DNA of 64,000 bases from Enterococcus aquimarinus (GTDB lineage Bacteria > Bacillota > Bacilli > Lactobacillales > Enterococcaceae), in contig NZ_JXKD01000006.1 of the NCBI RefSeq assembly GCF_001885765.1, positions 62,001 through 126,000 on the forward strand, in the 5' to 3' direction. Under the pieces are notes generated by a model that was not told the origin of the DNA, searched no databases, and was given only the letters and a program-made list of their open reading frames with translations. Of the stretch, positions 16,574 to 24,526 are shown piece by piece. Position numbers and translations under genes: made by a program. Every line of letters starts with the position of its first letter. The stretch's first letter is position 1.

Positions 16574-17170
16574 TTATTTAATAACCATAAAACGATCAGC
16601 ATCGTCCATGAAATCTTTTGGTGCAGCTGGAGCTTCAATCGAACCAAACGGCATTTGACCTGTTAATTTCCAATTAGCAGGGATGTTCCAAGTTGCAGCA
16701 ACTTCTTCATCAATGATTGGATTGTAATGTTGTAAGTTCGCACCAATATTGGCTTCTGCTAAAGCAACCCAGACAGCATGTTGCGCGATTCCTGTTGATT
16801 GATCAGACCAAATTGGGAAGTTTTCTGCATAAAGAGCAAATTGTTCTTGTAAAGAACGAACAACGTCCATATCTTCAAAGAATAAGATCGTACCTTTACC
16901 TGCTGCAAAGCTCGCTAATTTCGCTTGTGTATTCGGGAAAGCTTCTGCCGGTGTTAGTGGTTCTAATGTTTTTTCAACGATATTCCATAATTTTTGATGT
17001 GCATCGTCCATTAAAATCACGACACGAGACGTTTGAGAATTAAAAGAAGAAGGGCTTGCTTTGACTGCCGCTTTAATTAATGCGGTCACTTCTTCCTCTG
17101 AGATTGGTAACTCATTTCCAATTGCATAGATTGAACGACGATTTTCGAATAATTTGATTGCTTCTGACAT
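16574..17170 (-). CDS. Nitroreductase family protein (Frm2-like)
   Basis: A 198-residue flavoprotein of the nitroreductase superfamily. FENRRSIYAIG (residues 8-18) and KASPSSFNSQTSRVVIL (about 37) form the FMN phosphate and isoalloxazine sites. The length and sequence pattern fit the fungal Frm2/bacterial YdgI-like group, which reduces nitroaromatics or quinones and responds to lipid or electrophile stress. Monocistronic, with its own promoter containing a palindromic operator and its own terminator, so it looks like a stress-inducible single gene. Confidence 0.88.
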   Translation of the reverse strand: MSEAIKLFENRRSIYAIGNELPISEEEVTALIKAAVKASPSSFNSQTSRVVILMDDAHQKLWNIVEKTLEPLTPAEAFPNTQAKLASFAAGKGTILFFEDMDVVRSLQEQFALYAENFPIWSDQSTGIAQHAVWVALAEANIGANLQHYNPIIDEEVAATWNIPANWKLTGQMPFGSIEAPAAPKDFMDDADRFMVIK

Positions 17171-17300
17171 GTTAAATATACTCCTCCATATGTATTGAGT
17201 GCGTTATGAGAAACAACACTCGCATTTTTTTTAGTGTAAGAGACGATAAACAACTATCTCCCACGAGACACTTGCTTATTCCCTCGATTTCGAGATAACT

Positions 17301-17334
17301 ATTATACTATAAATCAATTTGATTTATCCGTCAA
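17301..17334 (-). promoter_or_regulatory. Nitroreductase promoter with a 19-bp palindrome in the spacer
   Basis: On the minus strand TTGACG (17334-17329) and TATAGT (17311-17306) are 17 bp apart. The spacer and the -10 edge are filled by the palindrome ATAAATCAA-N-TTGATTTAT (17309-17327). A dimeric repressor bound there would block RNA polymerase. A second small palindrome, CTCGATTTCGAG, lies at 17283-17294. Confidence 0.7.
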
Positions 17335-17350
17335 TAAATTGAACTCACCA

Positions 17351-17400
17351 AAAAACGATAAAAGAAAACCAAATGACGAAACGGTTTCTTTTATCGTTTT
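17351..17400 (-). terminator. Terminator of the ECF transporter operon
   Basis: AACGATAAAAGAAA-CC pairs with GG-TTTTCTTTTATCGTT and is followed by a T run on the minus strand, right after the EcfT stop codon. Confidence 0.85.
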
Positions 17401-17404
17401 ACTT

Positions 17405-18238
17405 TTAGAGAAATGGATTGTAAAATCTGCCACCATTCACTTGGAAGAGCCATAATGTGATTAGCAACAACAGCAAAGCACCGACTACTAAGACACTATC
17501 TTTTACCTTAAATGGTTGTCCAACATACCACGTACGCGTCTTTTTTTGACCAAAGCGACGAAGTTCCATCGCCGTACTAATACTTTCAATCCGGTCTAAA
17601 CTAGAAAAAATCAACGGAACAACGATTTGCGCGGTCCCTTTGACTCGTTGTAAGAACTTGCCTTTTTTCGACATTTCAAACCCTCTTGCTTGTTGCGCTT
17701 GTGAAATCGTAAAAAATTCTTCTTGAATATCAGGAATGTAGCGCAAGGCCAACGATACAGCGTAACTAATTTTATAGCTGACACCAATTTTGTTTAAACT
17801 AGAAGCAAAAGAACTGGGATTTGTCGTCAGTAGAAATACGAGCGCTAACGGAATCGTGCAAAAATATTTTAACACTAAGTTCACTAAATAAAAGACTTGC
17901 TCTTGCGTTAAAGTAAAACGCCCAATACCTTCAAAAATAAGATGCCGCGTCCCATAAAGTTTCACCCCATACTCCGGTTCAAAAAGATAGACCGTGACTA
18001 GATTCAACAAAGAGAAAATCGCAATAAACTTAATCACAAACGAAACTTGATGCCATTTGATATGGGCTAGGGGAAATAATCCCACGGAAAATAAACTCAC
18101 GAATAGTAAGAAACGGGTATCATACGTCGTCATACATGCGATGGAAACCACTAACAAGAAAATCAATTTGGCAGTTGGATTCAGATTGTGAATCCTCGTC
18201 TTTCCTGGATGGTACCCTAATGTTTGATGCTCCTTCAT
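17405..18238 (-). CDS. ecfT: ECF transporter transmembrane component (EcfT)
   Basis: A 277-residue membrane protein with about six hydrophobic segments. The cytoplasmic coupling signature is seen as AQQARGFE (about residue 190) and, further on, MELRRFG, the two Ala-Arg-Gly-type motifs that engage the ATPases. It begins with the family-typical YHPGKTRIHNLNPTAKL. ATGA overlap with the ATPase gene (18235-18238) shows tight coupling. It is a dedicated T component of a group I ECF system. Confidence 0.9.
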   Translation of the reverse strand: MKEHQTLGYHPGKTRIHNLNPTAKLIFLLVVSIACMTTYDTRFLLFVSLFSVGLFPLAHIKWHQVSFVIKFIAIFSLLNLVTVYLFEPEYGVKLYGTRHLIFEGIGRFTLTQEQVFYLVNLVLKYFCTIPLALVFLLTTNPSSFASSLNKIGVSYKISYAVSLALRYIPDIQEEFFTISQAQQARGFEMSKKGKFLQRVKGTAQIVVPLIFSSLDRIESISTAMELRRFGQKKTRTWYVGQPFKVKDSVLVVGALLLLLITLWLFQVNGGRFYNPFL

Positions 18239-19941
18239 CGGACTCTTCCCCCTTCCTCAAATGCAATGAAGCGTTGGGTAAAACCAATTGGATCGGTTAA
18301 ACCAAGACGTGTCGCAAAGGTGAACAACGTTGTTTCTTTGAGCGCCGCTTCTTTGACGAGTGGAGGTGACGTCAAGATGTCAATCGGCGCGCCATCTGCT
18401 AAAATTTTTCCGTCGTTGATGACTAAGGTACGCTCACTATATTCTAACATCAAGTGCATATCGTGGGTAATCATCACAATTGTTTTTCCAAGACGATTGA
18501 GCTCATCTAAAAACACCATCATTTCGGTATAATGGCGATAATCTTGCCCCGCCGTTGGTTCATCCAGAATCAACATCTCTGGTTCTAAAACTAAAATTGA
18601 CGCAATCGTTACACGCTTCTTTTGCCCGTAACTTAAGGCTGAAATGGGCCAATGACGAAATGGATACAAGCCACAAACATGTAACACTTTTTCGACTCGT
18701 GTCTGAATATTTGCCGGAGCAACGCCTCTGAGTCGCAACCCGAGTGCCACTTCATCAAAAATCATTTTTTGCGAAATCATCTGATTCGGATTTTGTAAGA
18801 CGTAGCCAATTTTGTCTGCGCGTTCTTTAATCGAATCGCTCGTTAAGTCCTTCCCTTGCCACGTCATCTTCCCTTGTGCCGAAATAAAGCCACAAATCGC
18901 TTTAAATAACGTCGATTTCCCTGCACCATTGCGACCGACAATACTAATTTTCTCCCCTTGATGAATCGTCGTACTTAAGTGGTCTAGAACAAAAGGATCT
19001 TGTTTACGATATTGATACGTCACGTCCGTTAACGTTAAAAGAGGCGTCTTTTTTTCTTTTTTCTTAGACTCTTGTGTGATACCTTGCCAGCTTTTCAAGA
19101 CGTCTTTTAAGCCAGGACCTTGTACGTGATAGAGATTTGCAATCTCAGAAACTGTTGCTAAATCAACATTTGCCGCTTTCATCGCGGTAATATATAACGG
19201 TTCGCGAATCCCACTTTCCGTTAAAAGATTCGTTTTGAGTAACACGTCAGGATGTTGATCGGCAATAATTTCGCCTTCGTTAAATACGATAATCCGATCA
19301 ACGGGGCATTCTAAAACATCTTCTAAGCGGTGCTCAATAATCACAACCGTCGTATCGCCTTCATTATGAATGCGATCAATTAAATGAATCGCTTCTTTAC
19401 CCGCCGCCGGATCAAGATTGGCTAACGGCTCATCAAATAATAGAATAGGCGCTTCATTAATCAAGACTCCCGCCATCGATACCCGCTGCTTTTGACCACC
19501 TGATAAATCTTGCGGACGTTTATCCAAATGCTGGTTCACATCCACCACTTCTGCCCATCGCGCGACTTGTTGCTTCATTTCTTCTTGAGCAACCGTATCA
19601 TTTTCGAGCACAAAGGCGATGTCTTCTGCCACGGTTAAGCCTATAAATTGACTGTCGGTATCTTGGAGGACCGTACTCGTACTAAAGGAGAGATCAAATA
19701 GCGAGTGTTGTGCCAGATTTTTGCCGTCAATGACGACCTCACCCGTGATGGTACCTTCATATTGATTTGGAATTAAGCCATTGATACAATTGGCAAAAGT
19801 TGATTTCCCACTACCTGAAGGTCCAACGATTAAGATTTTCTCCCCTTCATAAATCGTCATATTCACATTTTTTAGCGTGGGTTCAGATTGACTATGATAC
19901 TGAAAGGTAAAGTTTTCAAAACTAATTATTGCTTTTCTCAT
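18235..19941 (-). CDS. ECF transporter ATPase, two ABC domains fused
   Basis: A 568-residue protein with two ABC ATPase domains, as in YkoD-type ECF modules. The first has Walker A GPSGSGKST, signature DLSGGQKQR and Walker B ILLFDEPLANLD; the second has GRNGAGKST, LSYGQKKR and MLILDEPTAGQD. A linker of about 40 residues joins them near residue 300. The start at 19939-19941 (MRKAIISFENF) is preceded by AAGGAG at 6 bases. It powers uptake by the S component encoded upstream. Confidence 0.92.
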   Translation of the reverse strand: MRKAIISFENFTFQYHSQSEPTLKNVNMTIYEGEKILIVGPSGSGKSTFANCINGLIPNQYEGTITGEVVIDGKNLAQHSLFDLSFSTSTVLQDTDSQFIGLTVAEDIAFVLENDTVAQEEMKQQVARWAEVVDVNQHLDKRPQDLSGGQKQRVSMAGVLINEAPILLFDEPLANLDPAAGKEAIHLIDRIHNEGDTTVVIIEHRLEDVLECPVDRIIVFNEGEIIADQHPDVLLKTNLLTESGIREPLYITAMKAANVDLATVSEIANLYHVQGPGLKDVLKSWQGITQESKKKEKKTPLLTLTDVTYQYRKQDPFVLDHLSTTIHQGEKISIVGRNGAGKSTLFKAICGFISAQGKMTWQGKDLTSDSIKERADKIGYVLQNPNQMISQKMIFDEVALGLRLRGVAPANIQTRVEKVLHVCGLYPFRHWPISALSYGQKKRVTIASILVLEPEMLILDEPTAGQDYRHYTEMMVFLDELNRLGKTIVMITHDMHLMLEYSERTLVINDGKILADGAPIDILTSPPLVKEAALKETTLFTFATRLGLTDPIGFTQRFIAFEEGGRVR

Positions 19942-19986
19942 CGTTTTCTCCTTCATTTTTGAGTCTCACTTTCACAAGAACAGACA

Positions 19987-20016
19987 AAAAGCCGAGTCCG
20001 TTCACTCGGCTATTTT
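19987..20016 (-). terminator. Intra-operon hairpin between S-component and ATPase genes
   Basis: AGCCGAGT and ACTCGGCT form a stem with flanking A and T runs on both strands. It sits between the S component and the fused ATPase, so part of the transcripts probably stop here and the S component is made in excess over the ATPase. Confidence 0.65.
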
Positions 20017-20023
20017 CATCTAC

Positions 20024-20572
20024 CTAATCTTTTTTTAAGCTACCTTGCTTAATTTGTGTTGCAGCATAAGCCTTCATTAATAATGTGCCAATAATTCCCA
20101 CTGCGACAATATTTAAACTCGCAGAAATAAGACCTTGCGTATAGACTTTATTTACGGGTTCGCTATAGATTAATACGTCTAACGTTGGGGCAATTAATCC
20201 CCAAACTATGGCATTGCCAATCACTTGATAGACATTAAACGTGATCATGTCTTTTTTATCAAAAACACCTTGTCGTAAATTAATTTTACGTCCTGCGAAG
20301 CCATAAATCAAGCCTATAATCCCAGAACAGACAATCCAACTCCACCACGCACTCCCATAGGTTGTAAAGTCTTTTAACGTGTGACCAATCAAACCGATTA
20401 AAGCTCCTGCAACCGGTCCGTAAACGACTGACATTAACGCCAAGAACGGATACGATGTTTCAAGGTTGGTATTCGTAAAAATAGGAATCACTGCAAAACG
20501 GCCTAAAATGACAAAAACTGCCGACCCAATCCCAATGGCAACAATTGTTTTAACTGAAAGTTCTTTTTTCAT
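20024..20572 (-). CDS. ECF transporter substrate-specific component, UPF0397 family
   Basis: A 182-residue membrane protein of the UPF0397 family. The sequence [20 protein letters not shown], then [20 protein letters not shown] and [17 protein letters not shown], follow the family closely. About five to six membrane spans. Its ligand is not established; being coupled by ATGA (20569-20572) to a SAM hydroxide adenosyltransferase suggests an adenosine- or SAM-related or similar small nucleoside ligand, which is inference. Confidence 0.88.
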   Translation of the reverse strand: MKKELSVKTIVAIGIGSAVFVILGRFAVIPIFTNTNLETSYPFLALMSVVYGPVAGALIGLIGHTLKDFTTYGSAWWSWIVCSGIIGLIYGFAGRKINLRQGVFDKKDMITFNVYQVIGNAIVWGLIAPTLDVLIYSEPVNKVYTQGLISASLNIVAVGIIGTLLMKAYAATQIKQGSLKKD

Positions 20573-21438
20573 TCTGTTTCCTCCTCAAAAATAATTTTCT
20601 TCGCTTTGCGTAATTCTAATTTCCAGTCAATCCCCGTGCCAATATGATACAAATCAGAAAACGAATCTTGGTTGACGGCAATGCCAATATTGACTAAAGA
20701 ATTGACATACACCAACGGTTCTCCAATGTTCACATCCGCAAATGACTTCGCAAATTGAAGTAAATTTTGATACACTTTTTTCCCTTTATGATAAATCGTT
20801 ACTTGTAATAAATCGCCATGTGTAATATTCGTTTGTTTGAAAAATGCTAATGGAATATTCGTCCATAGTGAACCAAAACGAACGTCAAGCACGTCAATAC
20901 TACCGGTTAAGCGATTATTTTCAATTTTTGCTTCGTCTATCGTCAATAATTCGACACTATTTAAGGCTGTCACGTCGCCTAATTCTTCAAAGGTAATTTC
21001 ACCACTTGCTAAACGGGCGCCATTATAAGCGTAAATATCCCGTCCATGAAACGTGTGGCTTTCTTCCGAATGCGGTAAACGACTGGTGATTTCATCAATT
21101 TCACGAATCTCCTCAATCCCATCATAATGCTGTATATGCGTTAATGTGCCGTTGTCCGGCGTAATAATATAATGGCCGGATGTTGTTTTGCAGACGATAC
21201 TCCGACGTGTACTTCCCACACCAGGATCAACGACTGAGACAAAAACGGTCCCTGCTGGCCAATATTTAACCGTTTGGTATAAACGATAAGACGCTACCCA
21301 AATATCGTAAGGCGGAATTTCATGCGTTAAATCACTAATTTTAATTTCCCCGCTGACCATTCTCGCCACGCCATACATCGCACTAACCGCACCGTCCCCT
21401 AAACCAAAATCTGTTTGTAAAACTAAATCGTTTGCCAT
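20569..21438 (-). CDS. SAM hydroxide adenosyltransferase (DUF62 family)
   Basis: A 289-residue protein of the duf62/fluorinase-like family. The triad of the hydrolase branch is present: an aspartate in [11 protein letters not shown] (about residue 68) with the arginine just after it, and a histidine in HTFHGRDIY (about 123). QTDFGLGD opens the protein and PDNGTL lies in between. Characterised members convert SAM and water to adenosine and methionine. The ATG at 21436-21438 follows AGGTGG at 8 bases; an upstream GTG is possible. It is the first gene of the ECF operon, overlapping the S component by 4 bp. Confidence 0.88.
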   Translation of the reverse strand: MANDLVLQTDFGLGDGAVSAMYGVARMVSGEIKISDLTHEIPPYDIWVASYRLYQTVKYWPAGTVFVSVVDPGVGSTRRSIVCKTTSGHYIITPDNGTLTHIQHYDGIEEIREIDEITSRLPHSEESHTFHGRDIYAYNGARLASGEITFEELGDVTALNSVELLTIDEAKIENNRLTGSIDVLDVRFGSLWTNIPLAFFKQTNITHGDLLQVTIYHKGKKVYQNLLQFAKSFADVNIGEPLVYVNSLVNIGIAVNQDSFSDLYHIGTGIDWKLELRKAKKIIFEEETE

Positions 21439-21644
21439 CGCATTGTCCACCTGCTCTTTTCATTTAATTCTCATCATTTTACAATCTTTGGAGATGAAAT
21501 ACAATCAAAAAAAAAGCAAATGATTGATTTTAAAGACTTGATTAGATCTTAGATTTAAAAAAAGCACTTATTTTTATCATGGTATTCTCATTTAATTGAT
21601 TAACGAGACAATCATCCTCTAATGACGCGTTTCATTAACACTCA

Positions 21645-22283
21645 TTATTTTTTCCCTCTCGCATACGATCCATTAAAGACTTCAAACTCCTGATCGTGTA
21701 GGTCCGTTGCAGCGTCGGCTAACCAATTTGCATTTCGGATTAAGCCTCGCCCAATCGCGACTAAATCAACTTGTCCAGTCTGTAATAATGATTCACACAA
21801 GCCCGGATTATCCAGTAGCCCTACGGCAACGACCGGAACCGTCACGGCTTGTTTCAAGGCAACAGCATAGGGTACTTGATAACCGGGATAAACCGGGATA
21901 TTAGGCGTACGATCAAGGACACCACCGGTTGAGATGTCGAGACAATCGATCCCATCTGCTTCCAACCATCGCCCAATTACTTGCCATTCTTCGAGACTAT
22001 TTTGTTCATCATCGGGAGCATAATCCGTTAAGGACAACCGAATCCAGAGGGAACCTTGGTAAAACTGACGAATCTCCGCAATGATTTCTTTCACAAAACG
22101 ATACCGATTTTCTAAACTCCCACCATATTCGTCCGTCCGTTGATTCGTTTGAGGAGATAAAAATTGATTGATTAAATAGCCATGTGCCCCATGTAATTCA
22201 ATCATATCAACGCCCGCTGTTACGGCACGTTTAGTTGCCTCAATAAAGGCTTGTTGCACTTGCCGAATCTCATCAAGCGTCAT
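21645..22283 (-). CDS. Old Yellow Enzyme (NamA-like), C-terminal part of a split gene
   Basis: These 212 residues form the C-terminal two-thirds of an NADPH dehydrogenase of the NamA/YqjM type: AAHGY-like ELHGAHGYLINQFLSP, TDEYGGSLENRYRF (FMN/ligand region), and VAIGRGLIRNANW near the end. The first residues MTLDEIRQ directly continue the N-terminal fragment's YQTPH in another frame. An ATG overlaps the stop of that fragment (ATGA), so independent translation is conceivable. Without the N-terminal part the barrel is incomplete, so alone it should be inactive. Confidence 0.75.
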   Translation of the reverse strand: MTLDEIRQVQQAFIEATKRAVTAGVDMIELHGAHGYLINQFLSPQTNQRTDEYGGSLENRYRFVKEIIAEIRQFYQGSLWIRLSLTDYAPDDEQNSLEEWQVIGRWLEADGIDCLDISTGGVLDRTPNIPVYPGYQVPYAVALKQAVTVPVVAVGLLDNPGLCESLLQTGQVDLVAIGRGLIRNANWLADAATDLHDQEFEVFNGSYARGKK

Positions 22284-22681
22284 CTCACATGTGGTGTTTG
22301 ATACGCTGCACTAAATGTAATGGCACTCGGGGCTAATGGATAAATCGCATCTTTGGCTTTTCGTCCACCATGATTTAACTGAATCCCAACCTTGCTCCCT
22401 AAAAAATGAAGACTATCCACTAATTCCTGTAGTTTTTGTGCTTGAGTGTCGTTCCATAGTCCCAAATCTTGATCGGTTAAGCGACCATCGGGTGTTACGG
22501 CGGTTGCTTCAATGATAATCAGTCCGACTTTCCCAATCGCACGCGCGCCATAATGCGCAACGTGAAACGGCGTGATTTCGCCATCTTTTTCATGGACTTC
22601 ATACATACACATCGGTGGCATGACTACCCGATTGTTTAAAGACAATTTCGCTAAATTAACTGGTGACAACAATAATGACAT
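22280..22681 (-). CDS. Old Yellow Enzyme (NamA-like), N-terminal part of a split gene
   Basis: These 133 residues begin a NamA-like flavoprotein: LSLNNRVVMPPMCMYEV holds the usual cysteine near FMN, IIIEATAVTPDGR and GIQLNHGGRKA follow. The frame is lost at YQTPHVR-stop, where homologues read YQTPHEMT. The DNA reads CATGTGAG; removing one TG restores the frame with the downstream part. Thus a 2-bp duplication (about 22286-22293) splits a gene of about 340 codons. It is a fresh pseudogene, a sequencing error, or a gene working as two coupled polypeptides. Confidence 0.75.
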   Translation of the reverse strand: MSLLLSPVNLAKLSLNNRVVMPPMCMYEVHEKDGEITPFHVAHYGARAIGKVGLIIIEATAVTPDGRLTDQDLGLWNDTQAQKLQELVDSLHFLGSKVGIQLNHGGRKAKDAIYPLAPSAITFSAAYQTPHVR

Positions 22682-22727
22682 GCTTCTTTTCTCTCCTTTA
22701 TACTTTCGCTTCGATTGACGAGGTAAC

Positions 22728-22785
22728 GATTGATCGTAACAATCGCTACTGTTCGCATTTCAAAGATGATTTGATTGGTTGTCAA
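22728..22785 (-). promoter_or_regulatory. Promoter and possible operator of the split NamA gene
   Basis: On the minus strand TTGACA (22785-22780) and TGAAAT (22762-22757) are 17 bp apart. Just downstream, CGATTG-TTACGAT-CAATCG (about 22725-22743) is an inverted repeat that could bind a repressor. The promoter still looks intact although the gene is broken. Confidence 0.55.
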
Positions 22786-22888
22786 TTTCTAAATGACGCC
22801 TATTTCGTATTTTACCACACTCCATTCGTTTCTACTTTTACGAATCTTTGTTACACTGAAAGTATCACATCGTAAAGGAGCTTCTATT

Positions 22889-23854
22889 ATGGAATCGAAA
22901 ATCATTTATCTTGTTCAAGAACTAGACGCCCGTCATCAAGAAACATTACACCAACTAGCGCCGAACTATGAATTTCGCACACAAGAAAATCCACCAACCA
23001 CGTCAGAGTTGCCGTTTGTGGAAATGATGCTAGGGTGGGATCCGGAAATTGGCAAAGACATTTTAGCTTTAGAAAAGAGTCACTTGCGATGGATCCAAGC
23101 CAATAGTGCTGGCGTTGATTATCTCGACCTTGTAACGTTAAGAGAAAAAGGGATTTTACTGAGTAATATGAGTGGGATTCACGCAATTCCGATTGCCGAA
23201 TCGGTTATCGGGATGCTTTTAGCACGTTATCGAGGGATTCAAACAGCGATTCGTGCGCAAACAGCCAAACAGTGGTTACCGCATACAGAAATTACCTATG
23301 ATGAATTAAACGGGAAAAAAATGGTCATTATCGGTGCCGGAAAGATTGGGCAGCAACTTGCAAGTATCGCAACTGCACTGGGCGTGGAGGTTTCCGGGGT
23401 CAATCGTAGTGGACGACAACTCGAGCATTTCGCTACCGTTTATCGTCAAAGCGACTTATGCACTCATCTCAATAAATTTGATATTGTCGTGAATATCTTG
23501 CCGTTAACCAATGAAACGCATCATTTTTATAACGACGCCTTTTTTTCACAGGTCAAACCTGGTGCGCAGTTTATTAACGTTGGGCGTGGCGCAAGTGTCG
23601 ACACCGCGGCAATCATTCGAGCACTCGAAGAAAAACAACTTTCTTTTGTCGGTCTCGATGTGTTCGAGACCGAACCACTTGAAGAAACCAGTCCGTTATG
23701 GACGATGGAAAATGTGATGATTACGCCGCATATTGCAGGACTAGTGCGGCACTTCCAACAAAAAATCATGACGATTTACGAAGCCAATCTCACGAGCTAC
23801 CTTCAAACAGGAACGCTAGCCCGTAACGAGGTCGACTTGACTTCAGGATATTAA
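22889..23854 (+). CDS. D-2-hydroxyacid dehydrogenase (NAD-dependent)
   Basis: A 321-residue D-isomer 2-hydroxyacid dehydrogenase. The Rossmann motif is IGAGKIGQQLASIA (about residue 146); catalytic arginine in NVGRGASVD (about 228), glutamate in DVFETEPL (about 257), and histidine in ITPHIAG (about 280). Substrate-binding region QANSAGVDYLD. It reduces an alpha-keto acid; the exact one is unknown. The start is ATG at 22889 behind AAAGGAG; a longer frame upstream lacks a ribosome site. It is transcribed away from the NamA gene. Confidence 0.9.
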   Translation: MESKIIYLVQELDARHQETLHQLAPNYEFRTQENPPTTSELPFVEMMLGWDPEIGKDILALEKSHLRWIQANSAGVDYLDLVTLREKGILLSNMSGIHAIPIAESVIGMLLARYRGIQTAIRAQTAKQWLPHTEITYDELNGKKMVIIGAGKIGQQLASIATALGVEVSGVNRSGRQLEHFATVYRQSDLCTHLNKFDIVVNILPLTNETHHFYNDAFFSQVKPGAQFINVGRGASVDTAAIIRALEEKQLSFVGLDVFETEPLEETSPLWTMENVMITPHIAGLVRHFQQKIMTIYEANLTSYLQTGTLARNEVDLTSGY

Positions 23855-23901
23855 CGTACTTGCGAGTGGAATGAAAAATGATCTTATTCTGATAAACTGG
23901 A

Positions 23902-23962
23902 GGAATCATTAAAAAAAGGGGCTCTTTTCATGACTCGCATGACGGATCATTTTGGCTAGAGC
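23902..23962 (+). other. Short gene remnant or untranslated tail
   Basis: Between the dehydrogenase stop and the next gene, an ATG at about 23928 opens only nine codons before TAG. The TTTTGGCT...AGCCTTTTAT hairpin at about 23949-23972 may be a weak plus-strand terminator. No recognisable product. Confidence 0.25.
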
Positions 23963-23986
23963 AGCCTTTTATCCCTTATTACCCCC

Positions 23987-24427
23987 TCAAATAGTTGGAT
24001 CACTGAGAGGTTTCTGCGATTTGTCTTGCTTCGCCAAAAATGTCTCACAACGACCAATCCAACAATCTTCATATTCTGCTTGCGACACAATTTTGTCAGA
24101 TAAATCAAGAATCTCGTGTAGTTGTGCCACTTGACACCAATCCACGCATTGGTGATACAGATTTTCTAATTCGTCAGAGATGATGTCCTCCTCTATGATC
24201 ACTGGCAAAGCTCGAACGCCCTTTTGTGCCGCAACAAAGGCTCGTGTATGGCCGTCGATGAGGACTGGTTTTTCACTCCACGAAAAGGAACGAATCGTAA
24301 TTGGTGAAAAGTTCGTCAAATCAGACGAAAACCATTCATTTATTTTCACAATCTTCGCATGCGATAAAAATAATTGGCTCAATTGAAGCTCTTTTATTGT
24401 CAGTATCTTTTCCTTAAAGTTATCCAC
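23987..24427 (-). CDS. ParB/sulfiredoxin-fold domain protein
   Basis: A 146-residue protein whose central part, VLIDGHTRAFVAAQKGVRALPVI (quoted over two parts: VLIDGHTRAFVAA and QKGVRALPVI), matches the ParB/Srx nuclease-fold signature D-G-H-x-R. The flanking regions lack a helix-turn-helix, so it is not a partition ParB. Start is GTG with GGAGT upstream. Monocistronic. Stand-alone proteins of this fold include kinases, nucleases and uncharacterised enzymes; function here is unknown. Confidence 0.6.
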   Translation of the reverse strand: MDNFKEKILTIKELQLSQLFLSHAKIVKINEWFSSDLTNFSPITIRSFSWSEKPVLIDGHTRAFVAAQKGVRALPVIIEEDIISDELENLYHQCVDWCQVAQLHEILDLSDKIVSQAEYEDCWIGRCETFLAKQDKSQKPLSDPTI

Positions 24428-24479
24428 TGTGGAAAACTCCTTCCGCTTTTTATTTTATTTACCCACAATTTAATAGAAT

Positions 24480-24513
24480 AAAAGGTTGTGACGCTCGTGG
24501 GTCACAACCTTTT
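24480..24513 (-). terminator. Terminator of the M42 peptidase gene
   Basis: AAGGTTGTGAC pairs perfectly with GTCACAACCTT, with A/T runs on both sides, so it may stop transcription from both strands. Confidence 0.8.
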
Positions 24514-24526
24514 TTGAGCTATTCTT

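Noticed and set aside
23928-23957. Nine-codon plus-strand frame MTRMTDHFG after the dehydrogenase gene
   Set aside because: Ribosome site is weak and nothing recognisable follows in other frames; listed only as a possible remnant.
23987-24427. ParB-like protein as the partner of the parS site
   Set aside because: It lacks the CTPase box layout and helix-turn-helix of partition ParB; the real ParB should be encoded near oriC.
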